Assembly: GCF_017356265.1 (NCBI RefSeq)
Contig: NZ_JAFNAW010000001.1
Span: forward strand, 124,001 to 188,000
Source of the DNA: Paracoccus fontiphilus
GTDB taxonomy: Bacteria; Pseudomonadota; Alphaproteobacteria; Rhodobacterales; Rhodobacteraceae
Direction: 5' to 3'
Length of the DNA stretch: 64,000 nucleotides
Shown here one piece after another: positions 35,252 to 44,129 of this stretch (the first letter of the stretch is position 1; every line of letters begins with the position of its first letter). The position numbers were made by a program, and so were the translations under genes. The notes beneath the pieces were generated by a model, which worked only from the letters and a program-made list of their open reading frames with translations, made no database searches and was not told the DNA's origin.

Positions 35252-37533
35252 TGCCCGACCTGCTGATCGAACTGTTCTCCGAGGAAATCCCCGCCCGGAT
35301 GCAGGCCCGTGCCCGCGAGGATCTGAAGAAGCTGGTCACTGACGGGCTGGTAAGTGCCGGTCTGACGTATGCCTCCGCCGGCGCGTTCAGCACGCCCCGT
35401 CGCCTGACGCTCGCGGTCGAGGGGCTGACCGCGGGCAGCCCCACCACCCGAGAGGAACGCAAGGGCCCCCGCACCGACGCGCCCGAGGCGGCGCTCGAAG
35501 GCTTCCTCCGCTCCACCGGCCTGACCCGCGACCAGCTTACGGCGCGCGACGACAAGAAGGGCGCCGTCTGGTTCGCGGTGATCGAACGTCCCGGCCGCCC
35601 TGCGGCCGACATCGTGGCCGAGGTGCTGGAAGCCACGGTCCGCAACTTCCCCTGGCCCAAGTCGATGCGCTGGGGCGCGGGTTCGCTGCGCTGGGTCCGC
35701 CCGCTGCATTCGATCCTCTGCCTGCTGTCCGACGAGGCGGGCGCCACCGTGGTCCCCCTGACCGTCGAGGGCATCGCCGCAGGCAACACCACGCGCGGCC
35801 ACCGCTTCCTGTCCCCCGACGCCTTCACGGTGACAGGCTTTGACGACTACGCCGCCAAGCTGCGCCGCGCCCATGTCATCCTGGACAGTGCCGAACGCGA
35901 AGAAGCGATCCGCCAGGGCGCCGAAAACCTCGCCTTCGCGCGCGGCTGGGAAATCGTGGCCGACAACGCCCTGCTGTCCGAGGTCGCGGGCCTTGTTGAA
36001 TGGCCCGTTCCCCTGATGGGCGTGATCGAGGACCGCTTCCTGGACCTGCCGCCCGAGGTCCTGCAAACCTCCATGAAGGAACACCAGAAGTTCTTCTCGG
36101 CCCGCAACCCCAGGACCGGCCGCATCGAGGGCTTCGTCACCGTCGCCAACATCGAGACCCCCGACGACGGCGCGACGATCCTGGCCGGCAACCAGCGCGT
36201 CCTGGCCGCCCGCCTCTCCGACGCGGCGTTCTTTTGGGAAAATGACCTGCGCGAGGCAAAGGCCGGCATGGCCGCTTGGGCCGAGGGCCTGAAGTCCGTA
36301 ACCTTCCACAACAAGCTGGGCAGCCAGGCCGACCGCATCGCCCGCATTGCTGCCTTGGCCCGCGAAATTGCCCCGTTGGTCGGAGCCGATGCGGACCAGG
36401 CCGAACAGGCCGCGAAGCTGGCCAAGCTGGATCTCCGCAGCGCCATGGTCGGCGAGTTCCCAGAATTGCAGGGCACCATGGGCCGATATTATGCCCTAGC
36501 GGCGGGCCAGCTCGAGGCCGTGGCCGACGCCGCCCGCGACCACTATTCGCCGCTTGGACCGTCGGATGATGTGCCGACTGCACCGGTCTCGGTAGCGGTT
36601 GCCTTGGCTGACAAGATCGACACGCTAACTGGGTTCTGGGCGATTGATGAGAAGCCTACCGGGTCCAAGGACCCTTATGCGCTTCGCAGGGCAGCACTAG
36701 GAATTATTAGGCTGGCTCTTGAAAGCAAATCGAGAGTTAAGCTTTCGTACTTGGTAAATGCAGCTATGCAACGCCTTTACGAACTCGCAGCGCAGCGAAA
36801 TGCTATCGCTATCCTGCCAAGCAACTTCTCTGAGTTGGCTGACAATGAGACGTTAGAGGCAAGTTTTGCAAAAGATTTCGATTTTGCTGCCCCTGCCGAT
36901 AATCTCGTGTGGTTTGTACTTCTGACCCAACCAATTGTAGCGGCCAAAACTTGGGTCTCGGGATGGAAGCTAAACGCATCACGTGTTTATCCGTTGCCAG
37001 AGCGGGTAGCCGACCTCCTCTCCTTCCTCCACGACCGCTTAAAAGTCTATCTCCGCGACCAGGGCATCCGCCACGACATCATCGACGCCGTGCTGGCGCA
37101 GCCCGGCAACGACGACCTCGTGCTGGTGGTGAACCGCGCCACCGCGCTGAACACCATGCTTCAAACCGAGGACGGAAAAAACCTCACCCAGGGCCTCAAG
37201 CGCGCCGGGAACATCCTGACGCAGGCCGAGGATAAGGACGGCGTCGAATACAGCTTCGGCGCCGACGTGAAGTTCGCCGAAACCGACGAGGAACGCGCCC
37301 TCTTCGCCGCCCTCGACACCGCCGAACCGGCGATCAAGCAGGCCATCGCAGCGGAGGACTTCCCTGCCGCCATGACCGCCATCGCCGCCCTGCGCGCACC
37401 CATCGACGCCTTCTTCGAAGCCGTGCAGGTCAACACCGACAACCAGATCGTCCGGCGCAATCGCCTGAATCTGCTGCACCGCATCCGCGCCGCAGGCCAG
37501 CAGATCGCCGACCTCACCAGGGTTGAGGGGTAG
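35251..37533 (+). CDS. glyS: Glycine-tRNA ligase beta subunit
   Basis: A 760-residue tRNA-binding subunit of the heterotetrameric glycyl-tRNA synthetase. It begins [17 protein letters not shown], contains MKEHQKFFSARN and the HD-like core DKIDTLTGFWAIDEKPTGSKD, and ends with the DALR-type anticodon region. It is long for the family because of an unusual stretch at about residues 490-590. Codons at about 36590-37015 (tta, gta, aga, agg, ata-poor but att-rich) differ sharply from the rest of the gene. See the separate entry for that segment. Confidence 0.95.
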   Translation: MPDLLIELFSEEIPARMQARAREDLKKLVTDGLVSAGLTYASAGAFSTPRRLTLAVEGLTAGSPTTREERKGPRTDAPEAALEGFLRSTGLTRDQLTARDDKKGAVWFAVIERPGRPAADIVAEVLEATVRNFPWPKSMRWGAGSLRWVRPLHSILCLLSDEAGATVVPLTVEGIAAGNTTRGHRFLSPDAFTVTGFDDYAAKLRRAHVILDSAEREEAIRQGAENLAFARGWEIVADNALLSEVAGLVEWPVPLMGVIEDRFLDLPPEVLQTSMKEHQKFFSARNPRTGRIEGFVTVANIETPDDGATILAGNQRVLAARLSDAAFFWENDLREAKAGMAAWAEGLKSVTFHNKLGSQADRIARIAALAREIAPLVGADADQAEQAAKLAKLDLRSAMVGEFPELQGTMGRYYALAAGQLEAVADAARDHYSPLGPSDDVPTAPVSVAVALADKIDTLTGFWAIDEKPTGSKDPYALRRAALGIIRLALESKSRVKLSYLVNAAMQRLYELAAQRNAIAILPSNFSELADNETLEASFAKDFDFAAPADNLVWFVLLTQPIVAAKTWVSGWKLNASRVYPLPERVADLLSFLHDRLKVYLRDQGIRHDIIDAVLAQPGNDDLVLVVNRATALNTMLQTEDGKNLTQGLKRAGNILTQAEDKDGVEYSFGADVKFAETDEERALFAALDTAEPAIKQAIAAEDFPAAMTAIAALRAPIDAFFEAVQVNTDNQIVRRNRLNLLHRIRAAGQQIADLTRVEG
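36590..37015 (+). other. Low-GC, atypical-codon segment inside glyS
   Basis: By my hand count 36601-37020 has 213 G+C in 420 bases (51%), with the block at 36721-36780 at 42%. A 60-bp block earlier in the same gene (35461-35520) has about 78%. The segment uses codons rare elsewhere in the window (TTA, GTA, AGA, CGA, ATT). The reading frame stays open and the conserved VALADKIDTLTGFW core lies within it, so it looks like an imported allele segment rather than an insertion that broke the gene. Confidence 0.8.
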
Positions 37534-37634
37534 AACGCCCCCATAGAAGGCGGATCGGAAAAAGGGCCAGCTGACCTCTTTCCTGCCGGACAGGTCCAGC
37601 GGACCTTTCTCAGCGACGACCGCGCAAGGCGTAG

Positions 37635-37665
37635 AAAGGGCCGGAGGCAAAACCTCCGGCCCTTT
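37635..37665. terminator. Bidirectional terminator between glyS and sdhB
   Basis: A perfect 13-bp stem, AAAGGGCCGGAGG (37635-37647) / CCTCCGGCCCTTT (37653-37665), with loop CAAAA, lies between two convergent genes. The ends give T-rich tracts in both directions. Confidence 0.8.
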
Positions 37666-37714
37666 CATCTTGGTCCAAATATCCCGCGGGGGTCCGGGGG
37701 CGCGAAGCCCCCGG
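37663..37714 (-). repeat. Hairpin-plus-box intergenic element, copy 2
   Basis: Reverse orientation relative to copy 1. The 22-bp box (37663-37684) is identical to 8042-8063, and the adjacent stem CCGGGGGC (37694-37701) / GCCCCCGG (37707-37714) has loop GCGAA. Outer CCCGCG/CGCGGG arms (37683-37688, 37719-37724) extend the structure. It abuts the 13-bp terminator and ends 18 bp before the sdhB stop. Confidence 0.75.
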
Positions 37715-37731
37715 CCATCGCGGGACGCAAA

Positions 37732-38511
37732 TCACACCATCCGGTCGACCATCATGTGCTTGATGGACGCGATCGCCTTGGCCGGGTTCAACCCCTTGGG
37801 GCAGGTGTTGGTGCAGTTCATGATCGTGTGGCAGCGATACAGCTTGAAGGGGTCTTCCAGCTCGTCCAGCCGCTCGCCCGTCGCCTCGTCGCGGCTGTCG
37901 ATGATCCAGCGATAAGCGTGCAGCAACGCGGCCGGCCCAAGATAGCGGTCGCCGTTCCACCAGTAGGATGGGCAGGCGGTAGAACAGGACGCGCACAGGA
38001 TGCACTCATACAACCCGTCCAGCTTCTTGCGGTCCTCGATGGACTGCTTCCATTCCTTGCCAGGCGTGGGCGACTTGGTGATGAGGTAGGGGTTCACCGA
38101 GGCGTGCTGGGCATAGAAATGCGTCAGATCCGGCACAAGGTCCTTGACCACCGGCATATGCGGCAGCGGATAGATGCTGATGTCGCCCTTCACCTCGTCG
38201 ATGCCATAGATGCAGGCCAAGTGGTTGCCGCCGTCGATGTTCATCGCGCAGGACCCGCAGATCCCCTCGCGGCAGGACCGGCGAAAGGACAGCGTGGGGT
38301 CGATCTCGTTCTTGATCTTGATCAGCGCGTCCAGGATCATCGGACCGCACTTGTCCAGATCGACGAAATAGGTGTCCAGGCGCGGGTTTTCCCCGGTGTC
38401 GGGGTCCCAGCGATAGATCTTGAACTTGCGGACGTTCGTTGCGCCCGCCGGTGCGGGCCAGGTCTTGCCGACCCGGATCTGGCTGTTCTTGGGCAGGGTG
38501 AACTGGACCAT
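37732..38511 (-). CDS. sdhB: Succinate dehydrogenase iron-sulfur subunit
   Basis: A 259-residue subunit carrying [2Fe-2S], [4Fe-4S] and [3Fe-4S] clusters between the flavin subunit and quinone. The plant-type ferredoxin ligands appear in [16 protein letters not shown] with a later CIYG. The other clusters use [16 protein letters not shown] and [17 protein letters not shown]. It is the last gene of a minus-strand operon that starts at sdhC. Four of the six genes upstream are unrelated or structural partners, including a sulfotransferase-like gene 12 bp before it. Confidence 0.97.
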   Translation of the reverse strand: MVQFTLPKNSQIRVGKTWPAPAGATNVRKFKIYRWDPDTGENPRLDTYFVDLDKCGPMILDALIKIKNEIDPTLSFRRSCREGICGSCAMNIDGGNHLACIYGIDEVKGDISIYPLPHMPVVKDLVPDLTHFYAQHASVNPYLITKSPTPGKEWKQSIEDRKKLDGLYECILCASCSTACPSYWWNGDRYLGPAALLHAYRWIIDSRDEATGERLDELEDPFKLYRCHTIMNCTNTCPKGLNPAKAIASIKHMMVDRMV

Positions 38512-38523
38512 TGGGTGCTCCTC

Positions 38524-39366
38524 TCAGGAAGTGCCTTGCGACGGCGCGTCCGCCGCGAAAAGATTCTCGGCGCGGGCGACAAGATCGGCGACCTTGACAT
38601 GCGCGTGCGGGTTCAGCGCCAGGCCGTTCAGGCGGCGCAGGAATTCGGTGGCGCCGTCGTTCAGGCGGCTGTTCGTCGGACCGTCCAGCGGCTCCAGCGT
38701 GTCGATCAGGGTGTCTTCCAACCCCGCGTGGCGGAGAAGCTGGCGGCCGGGCCGCAGGGGATCAGCCTCGTCCTCCAGCCTGAAGCGGGTCACACGCCCG
38801 CCAAGATCGGCGGTCAGGCGGCGGATCAGGTCGCCCCAACCGGGCAGGCCAGCGGTCTCGTCCTCGAACTCGGCCAGGCTGCGTTCGTAGCCGTCGGTGC
38901 GGACGGCCTGCGCCCAGACGGACGGGCGCCAGGTCTTCTGCTTGCGCGTATAGACCACGAAGTCGACGTCGAAGTCCCGTGCCTCGGCCAGCAAAAGCGC
39001 GGCGATCTGCGGCAAAGCGGGGAAAAGCCGCGTCTCGCCGCCATTGCCGGGCATGGCACCCGCCAAGTTCTCGTGGCTGATCAGGACCGGGACATCGTTG
39101 CCGGGCAAGGTGTCCAGCACGTCGCGAAACGCAAGCTTCAGCGCATGCGCCCGCTCATCCGAGGGCTTCAGGCTGTAGGCGATGGCCGCCCGGCCCAGCG
39201 GCCGCATGGGCGAGCCTTCCTCGGGCGTGCGGACGACCAGATGCCCCGCCAGGGCATCGGCATTGCGGCGAAGGTGCCGCTGGATCGAGGTGCTGCCGGT
39301 CTTCTGAACGCCCATGTGAACGATCAGGCGCCGTGCCCCCTGTTCTTTACGATCTGCGCCTGCCAT
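38524..39366 (-). CDS. Sulfotransferase-like P-loop protein in the sdh operon
   Basis: A 280-residue protein whose N-terminal HMGVQKTGSTSIQRHL is a 5'-phosphosulfate-binding loop of the sulfotransferase kind (K-T/S-G-S/T-S). A strand-Arg motif similar to the 3'-phosphate site (VDFVVYTRKQKTWRPS) follows. Overall it resembles bacterial sulfotransferase-like proteins, which transfer sulfate from PAPS to sugars, lipids or proteins. It lies between a lipoprotein gene (3-bp gap) and sdhB (12-bp gap), so it should be co-expressed with succinate dehydrogenase. No link to that enzyme is known to me. Catalytic activity is unproven. Confidence 0.65.
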   Translation of the reverse strand: MAGADRKEQGARRLIVHMGVQKTGSTSIQRHLRRNADALAGHLVVRTPEEGSPMRPLGRAAIAYSLKPSDERAHALKLAFRDVLDTLPGNDVPVLISHENLAGAMPGNGGETRLFPALPQIAALLLAEARDFDVDFVVYTRKQKTWRPSVWAQAVRTDGYERSLAEFEDETAGLPGWGDLIRRLTADLGGRVTRFRLEDEADPLRPGRQLLRHAGLEDTLIDTLEPLDGPTNSRLNDGATEFLRRLNGLALNPHAHVKVADLVARAENLFAADAPSQGTS

Positions 39367-39369
39367 GGT

Positions 39370-39687
39370 TCAGCCCGTCCACCCCGGCTGTTCGGCCAGC
39401 GGCTGGCGCGGAGGCTGACCCGACCGGCGCCGGACGCAGCGGTCATAGACCACCGAGGGATCGCGCCCGGCCAGATAATCGCCCGACAGATCCACCGACA
39501 CGCTGCCAAAGCCCTGCGTATCGCCGTCAAAGCCCGTGCCGATGCCCACGGCGACATTGGTGCGCGGGCGAACGGCCAGTTCGGCGTCGCGCAGGCAGGT
39601 CAGTTCCGCCTGCTCGACCGGGACCGGGCCGCAAGCGGACAGGATGCCGATCAGAGCCAAGGCCATATGTCCCGCCCGCGCGCGCAT
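39370..39687 (-). CDS. Small lipoprotein in the sdh operon (second)
   Basis: A 105-residue predicted lipoprotein: short positively charged N terminus, hydrophobic stretch, and lipobox ILSAC with the cysteine to be lipidated at about residue 19. The mature part has two more cysteines (ELTCLRDAE and VYDRCVRRR), possibly a disulfide. I choose the ATG at 39687; a GTG one codon earlier is possible, and the ribosome-binding site is weak for both. It lies 4 bp after the first lipoprotein and 3 bp before the sulfotransferase-like gene. Function unknown. Confidence 0.6.
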   Translation of the reverse strand: MRARAGHMALALIGILSACGPVPVEQAELTCLRDAELAVRPRTNVAVGIGTGFDGDTQGFGSVSVDLSGDYLAGRDPSVVYDRCVRRRSGQPPRQPLAEQPGWTG

Positions 39688-39691
39688 CACA

Positions 39692-40057
39692 TCACGCCGT
39701 CCGCGCCGCCGCGGCGATGCACTGAGTGGTCGCCGGACGCGAGACGATCGCCGCCACGCTGTCCGCCGTGCCGGCCGCACCGGCGCGGGACGCCTGGGCA
39801 ATGTCGATCAGTTCCGCCGTCGTGGCGTTGTTGACCACGCAATCGGTGTAGGGCGCGACATTGGCGCCGGGCAGGCGCTTCTCCATCTCGGCGTTGATCA
39901 CCGTCCGGGCCACCTGGCGCGAGGCCGCGTCAAGCACCGTCGGCGTGGTGACGACAGCAGGCGGGGTCGTCACGGTCGTCGCGGGCGGAACCGGGGCCAC
40001 GCAGCCTGCCAAGGCGGCAGCGGCAAGACCCAGGGCGGCGAAAGTCTGGAAACGCAT
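39692..40057 (-). CDS. Small lipoprotein in the sdh operon (first)
   Basis: A 121-residue predicted lipoprotein with signal peptide [19 protein letters not shown] and lipobox LAGC. A threonine/proline-rich linker (about residues 22-42) leads to a helical domain with two cysteines (YTDCVVNN, TTQCIAAA). The start codon overlaps the sdhA stop by one base (TGATG), so translation depends on sdhA. I recognise no family. Small lipoproteins at this place occur in related sdh operons, but their role is undescribed as far as I know. Confidence 0.7.
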   Translation of the reverse strand: MRFQTFAALGLAAAALAGCVAPVPPATTVTTPPAVVTTPTVLDAASRQVARTVINAEMEKRLPGANVAPYTDCVVNNATTAELIDIAQASRAGAAGTADSVAAIVSRPATTQCIAAAARTA

Positions 40058-41859
40058 CAGTAAACCCTTTTCTTGGGAGCAATCTTCTTCAGGTCGATCC
40101 CGCCATCCGCTTCCTTGGTCAAGGGGTCCAGATGGACGGGGCGGTAATCCAGTTTAACCGCGTTTCCATCGACCCATGCAAGCGAGTGCTTGCGCCAGTT
40201 GGCATCGTCCCGCTCGGGCCAGTCCTCGTGCGCGTGGGCGCCCCGGCTTTCCTTGCGCGCCTCGGCGGCGACGATGGTCGCCAGCGCGTTCGGCATCAGG
40301 TTGGTCAGCTCCAGCGTTTCCATCAGGTCCGTGTTCCAGATCAGCCCGCGATCCGTGACCTTCAGGTCATCCACCTTGGCCGCGATGGCCGTCATCTTCG
40401 CGGCACCCTCGGCCAGGGTCTTGTCGGTGCGGAACACCGCCGCGTCGGCCTGCATGGTGCGCTGCATCTCCAGCCGCAGATCCGCCGTCGAGGTGCCGCC
40501 GTTGGCATGGCGCAACCCGTCGAAGCGGGCCAGTGCCTTGTCCACCTGGGCCTGGTTGGTCGGCGCGATATGGCCCTCGCGGTCGATCACCTGCCCCGCG
40601 CGGATCGCGGCGGCGCGGCCGAACACCACGAGGTCGATCAGGCTGTTCGAGCCAAGGCGGTTCGCGCCATGGACGGACGCGCAGCCCGCCTCGCCCACGG
40701 CCATCAGGCCCGGGAAGATGGCGTCGGGGTTGTCGGCGGTCGGCGCAAGCACCTCGCCCCAATAGTTCGTGGGAATGCCACCCATGTTGTAATGGACCGT
40801 GGGCAGGATCGGGATCGGCTGCTTGGTGACGTCCACGCCCGCGAAGATCTTGGCGGATTCGCTGATGCCGGGCAGGCGTTCGGCCAGGGCCTCGGGCGGC
40901 AGGTGCATCAGGTTCAGATACATGTGGTCCTTGTCGGGACCGACGCCGCGGCCTTCGCGGATCTCGATGGTGATGCAGCGCGACACCACGTCGCGCGAGG
41001 CCAGATCCTTGTAGGTCGGCGCATAGCGTTCCATGAACCGCTCGCCTTCCGAGTTCGTCAGGTAGCCGCCCTCGCCCCGCGCGCCCTCGGTGATCAGGCA
41101 GCCCGAGCCATAGATGCCGGTCGGGTGGAACTGCACGAACTCCATGTCCTGCAGGGGCAGGCCGGCGCGCGCCACCATGCCGCCGCCGTCGCCGGTGCAG
41201 GTGTGGGCCGATGTCGCGCTGAAATAGGCCCGGCCATAGCCGCCCGTGGCCAGCACCACCATCTTGGCGTTGAAGACGTGGATGGACCCGTCGTCCAGCT
41301 TCCAGCAGACCACGCCCGTGCAGGCGCCGTCCGTGACGATCAGGTCGATGGCGAAATACTCGATGAAGAATTCCGCGTTGTTCTTCAGAGACTGGCCGTA
41401 AAGCGTGTGCAGGATCGCATGGCCGGTGCGGTCGGCGGCCGCGCAGGTGCGCTGCACGGGAGGGCCTTCGCCGAATTCGGTCGTGTGGCCGCCGAAGGGC
41501 CGCTGGTAGATCTTGCCCTCCTCGGTCCGGCTGAAGGGAACGCCGTAATGTTCCAGCTCATAGACGGCCTTGGGCGCCTCGCGCGCCAGGTATTCCATCG
41601 CGTCCGTGTCGCCCAGCCAGTCCGACCCCTTGACGGTGTCGTACATGTGCCACTGCCAGTTGTCCGGGCCCATGTTCGACAGCGACGCGGCGATGCCGCC
41701 CTGCGCCGCCACCGTGTGGGACCGCGTCGGAAAGACCTTGGTCACGCAGGCCGTGCGCAGGCCCTGTTCGGCCATGCCCAGCGTCGCGCGCAGGCCCGCG
41801 CCGCCTGCGCCCACCACGACCACGTCGTAATCATGCGTATGGATATCGTATGCAGCCAT
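40057..41859 (-). CDS. sdhA: Succinate dehydrogenase flavoprotein subunit
   Basis: A 600-residue subunit with covalently bound FAD that oxidises succinate to fumarate. The dinucleotide fold [12 protein letters not shown] is followed by [15 protein letters not shown], with the flavin-linking histidine. Catalytic parts include [16 protein letters not shown] and the R/H residues near [11 protein letters not shown]. The ATG at 41859 has AGGAACACC before it; the open frame continues upstream only by chance. It follows sdhD by 8 bp and couples to a lipoprotein gene at its stop. Confidence 0.97.
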   Translation of the reverse strand: MAAYDIHTHDYDVVVVGAGGAGLRATLGMAEQGLRTACVTKVFPTRSHTVAAQGGIAASLSNMGPDNWQWHMYDTVKGSDWLGDTDAMEYLAREAPKAVYELEHYGVPFSRTEEGKIYQRPFGGHTTEFGEGPPVQRTCAAADRTGHAILHTLYGQSLKNNAEFFIEYFAIDLIVTDGACTGVVCWKLDDGSIHVFNAKMVVLATGGYGRAYFSATSAHTCTGDGGGMVARAGLPLQDMEFVQFHPTGIYGSGCLITEGARGEGGYLTNSEGERFMERYAPTYKDLASRDVVSRCITIEIREGRGVGPDKDHMYLNLMHLPPEALAERLPGISESAKIFAGVDVTKQPIPILPTVHYNMGGIPTNYWGEVLAPTADNPDAIFPGLMAVGEAGCASVHGANRLGSNSLIDLVVFGRAAAIRAGQVIDREGHIAPTNQAQVDKALARFDGLRHANGGTSTADLRLEMQRTMQADAAVFRTDKTLAEGAAKMTAIAAKVDDLKVTDRGLIWNTDLMETLELTNLMPNALATIVAAEARKESRGAHAHEDWPERDDANWRKHSLAWVDGNAVKLDYRPVHLDPLTKEADGGIDLKKIAPKKRVY

Positions 41860-41867
41860 GGTGTTCC

Positions 41868-42254
41868 TCAGATCGCGACAGTGACCAGCGTCATCTTGGC
41901 CAGGGCAAAGACCGCCGCCGCGATGACCGCCCAGGAAAAGACCACCGAGACGATGATCGCCACCTTGCGCGCCGTGTGTTGGAAGTAATCGTCGATCATG
42001 ATCCGGGTGCCCTTGATGAAGTGCACCATGCCCACGACGATGAACAGCGCCGTGATCAGCGCCGGATAGGGACGGCCGAAATAGGCCACCAGTTCGGGAT
42101 GGCTCAGGCCGATGGCGTTGCCGACGACCAGCAGGAAGGCCGGTACCAGCAGCACCAGGGCGCAGGAACTGACCGTCAGGAACCAGTGGTCGGCGGTGCC
42201 GCTGTGGGCAGAGCCCAGACCCTGGGCGGCCTTGCGGGGGGTGATGTAGCGCAT
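41868..42254 (-). CDS. sdhD: Succinate dehydrogenase membrane anchor subunit D
   Basis: A 128-residue membrane anchor with three helices (about residues 25-48, 62-80, 97-120). The motif [10 protein letters not shown] near the end of helix 2 is conserved in SdhD and close to the quinone site, and His residues in GMVHFIKG fit the haem/quinone area. It lies between sdhC (12-bp gap) and sdhA (8-bp gap). Confidence 0.9.
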   Translation of the reverse strand: MRYITPRKAAQGLGSAHSGTADHWFLTVSSCALVLLVPAFLLVVGNAIGLSHPELVAYFGRPYPALITALFIVVGMVHFIKGTRIMIDDYFQHTARKVAIIVSVVFSWAVIAAAVFALAKMTLVTVAI

Positions 42255-42266
42255 GGTCCGAACCCT

Positions 42267-42659
42267 TTAGGCGAAGAAGAACAGGATCAGGGACAGCAGC
42301 GTCAGGACCACCGACCCGATGATGATGGCCCAGCTCGCGCGCTCGGCCTCCTCGATCCGCAGAAGCTGGCCCGAATCGTAGAACAGGTGCCGGATGCCGG
42401 CCAGCGTGTGGAACCACAGCGCCCAAGCGGAACCCGTCAGCACGATGAAGCCGATCCAGGACCGCACCACCCAGTCGGCGGCGGCAAAGGCGCGCGGGCC
42501 GCTGACGGCGGCGACAAGCCACCAGACCAGCAGCAGAATGCCCGCGACAAGCGCGTGCCCCGTGATCCGCGTCATGATCGAGGTCACGGCGGCCATGGGC
42601 AGGCGATAAACCTGGAGATGGGGGGAAAGCGGCCGGTTGCCCCGGTTCACATCGGCCAT
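42267..42659 (-). CDS. sdhC: Succinate dehydrogenase cytochrome b556 subunit
   Basis: A 130-residue subunit anchoring the complex and carrying haem b. [11 protein letters not shown] at the N terminus and [11 protein letters not shown] in helix 1 are family motifs, and the haem ligand sits in [12 protein letters not shown]. Three membrane helices are evident. The ATG at 42659 ([15 protein letters not shown]) is the expected start, preceded by GGAGCGCC. It is the first sdh gene, and a 33-bp dyad shared with the sucC upstream region lies about 150 bp before it. Confidence 0.94.
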   Translation of the reverse strand: MADVNRGNRPLSPHLQVYRLPMAAVTSIMTRITGHALVAGILLLVWWLVAAVSGPRAFAAADWVVRSWIGFIVLTGSAWALWFHTLAGIRHLFYDSGQLLRIEEAERASWAIIIGSVVLTLLSLILFFFA

Positions 42660-42809
42660 GATGCGGCGCTCCTTCAAACGGTTTGGCTTGACCCGTCCCA
42701 GGCGTGGCTGGCCTCGCGGGCTGGCGATTGACGCGTGTCTGTCCGGATTTGTTTCATGTGTCACCGGCAGATGACAGAGTTTCGACGGATTTCCCCCGCC
42801 CGGCATCCT

Positions 42810-42842
42810 TTGTGATCACGAGCGAAGGGCGTGTGATCACAA
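42810..42842. promoter_or_regulatory. 33-bp dyad upstream of the sdh operon
   Basis: TTGTGATCAC (42810-42819), 13 bp, then GTGATCACAA (42833-42842). The two TGATCA centres are 21 bp apart, two helical turns. Each arm is itself palindromic (GTGATCAC). It lies 151 bp before sdhC in the gap after mch. The same structure with the same spacing precedes sucC (47987-48019). Confidence 0.75.
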
Positions 42843-42890
42843 GAATGCCGCAACTGCAAAGGGGCGGCGACTCGGGGTCGGGCAGGCAGG

Positions 42891-43925
42891 TCAGACCGGC
42901 ATCAGCGCCCAGTAATCCAGATCCAGCAGCACTTCGGGCAGGTGACGCCCGTCGCCATCCTTCAGCGCAAAGGCGCCGCTGTCGCCCTTGGTCGCCACCA
43001 GCCGCAGCCGGATCGCACACACGCCGGGCGCGTCGGTCTCGGCCTTGTCCAGAACCTCGGACCAGGCGCGGATCGTGTCTCCCGCGAAGCACGGATTGGC
43101 ATGGGCGCCCGCGTTCAGCGCCACGATCATCTGCGCGTTGGCAAGCCCGTTGAAGGACAGCGCGCGGGCCATGCTGATGACATGGCCGCCATAGATCAGC
43201 CGCCTGCCGTCCTCGCGGTGCGTCGCGTCGAAATGGACCTTGGCGGTGTTCTGCCACAGCCGCGTGGCCAGCATATGCTCGGCTTCCTCGGTGGTGACGC
43301 CGTCCATATGGTCGATCTTCTCGCCCACCTGATAGTCGCCCCAGCGATGCGGCTCGCCCGCCAGGTCGAAGTCGTAGTCGCTGAAATCCAGCCCCTCGGG
43401 GATCACCAGTTCCTCGGGCGCGACGACTGGCGGCAGGTCCGGCACCACGGTTTCCGGCGCGGGGGCATCGGCATCGCGCTTGCGGACCATGACCCAGCGG
43501 ACATAGTCCAGCACGGGCACGTCCATCTGGTTCAGACCCTGCGTCCGCACCCAGACCACGCCCGACGTGCCGTTCGAGTTCTGCTTCAGCCCGATCACCT
43601 GCGATTCCGACCGCAGCGTGTCGCCCGGCCAGACCGGCGCCAGCCAGCGGCCCTGCGCATAGCCCAGGTTCGCCACCGCGTTCAGGCTGACATCGGGAAC
43701 GGTCTTGCCGAAGACGATGTGGAAGGCCAGCAGGTCGTCCATCGGACTGCCCTCCAGCCCGCAAGCCGTGGCGAATTCGTCGCTGGAATAGAGCGCATGG
43801 CGCGCGGGATAAAGCGCGTGATACAGCGCCCGCTCCCCCTCGGCCACAGTGCGGGGGACGGCATGGCGGATCACCTGGCCCAGGCGGTAATCCTCGAAGA
43901 AGCGGCCCGGATTGGTCTTGGTCAT
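42891..43925 (-). CDS. mch: Mesaconyl-C1-CoA hydratase
   Basis: A 344-residue double MaoC (hotdog) dehydratase, the length of the Rhodobacter enzyme. It interconverts mesaconyl-C1-CoA and beta-methylmalyl-CoA in the ethylmalonyl-CoA pathway for acetyl-CoA assimilation. The N-terminal half starts GRFFEDYRLGQVI. The C-terminal half contains WGDYQVGEKIDH and the hydratase motif region FDATHREDGRRLIYGGHVIS. It overlaps the DUF1737 gene by 4 bp, and mcl2, another enzyme of the same pathway, heads the operon. Confidence 0.88.
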   Translation of the reverse strand: MTKTNPGRFFEDYRLGQVIRHAVPRTVAEGERALYHALYPARHALYSSDEFATACGLEGSPMDDLLAFHIVFGKTVPDVSLNAVANLGYAQGRWLAPVWPGDTLRSESQVIGLKQNSNGTSGVVWVRTQGLNQMDVPVLDYVRWVMVRKRDADAPAPETVVPDLPPVVAPEELVIPEGLDFSDYDFDLAGEPHRWGDYQVGEKIDHMDGVTTEEAEHMLATRLWQNTAKVHFDATHREDGRRLIYGGHVISMARALSFNGLANAQMIVALNAGAHANPCFAGDTIRAWSEVLDKAETDAPGVCAIRLRLVATKGDSGAFALKDGDGRHLPEVLLDLDYWALMPV

Positions 43926-44128
43926 TGCTGCCCCAGTTTCATGTCGGGATGATACTCGGCCTGAACCTGCTTGGTGACGGCCTGGGCCATGCGCATCACG
44001 CCCTTGACGGGATCGAAGGCCATCGAGGGGCTGCCGTGCAGGGACCAGCCCTTGGACAGCGCCTCGCTGACGCGGTGGCAGAAGCGCGAGGTGTCGTCCT
44101 CGGTGATGCAGCGGTAAAGGGTGGTCAC
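43922..44128 (-). CDS. DUF1737 family protein
   Basis: A 68-residue protein matching DUF1737 (TTLYRCITEDDTSRFCHRVSEALSKGW...GSPSMAFDP), a small domain of unknown function common in proteobacteria. Its stop overlaps the mch ATG (ATGA), and it follows the NnrU-like gene by one base. It has no membrane or export signal. Co-translation with mch is the only clue to its role. Confidence 0.8.
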   Translation of the reverse strand: MTTLYRCITEDDTSRFCHRVSEALSKGWSLHGSPSMAFDPVKGVMRMAQAVTKQVQAEYHPDMKLGQQ

Positions 44129-44129
44129 G

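Noticed and set aside
41860-42522. Upstream in-frame extension of sdhA through sdhD
   Set aside because: The frame is open by chance. sdhD and sdhC are clear in other frames, and the ATG at 41859 has a ribosome-binding site and the family N terminus.
42810-42842. CRP/FNR-type site at the TGTGATCACA palindromes
   Set aside because: CRP sites need TGTGA-N6-TCACA and FNR sites TTGAT-N4-ATCAA. Here the half-sites touch directly, and the conserved unit is the 33-bp pair of palindromes.
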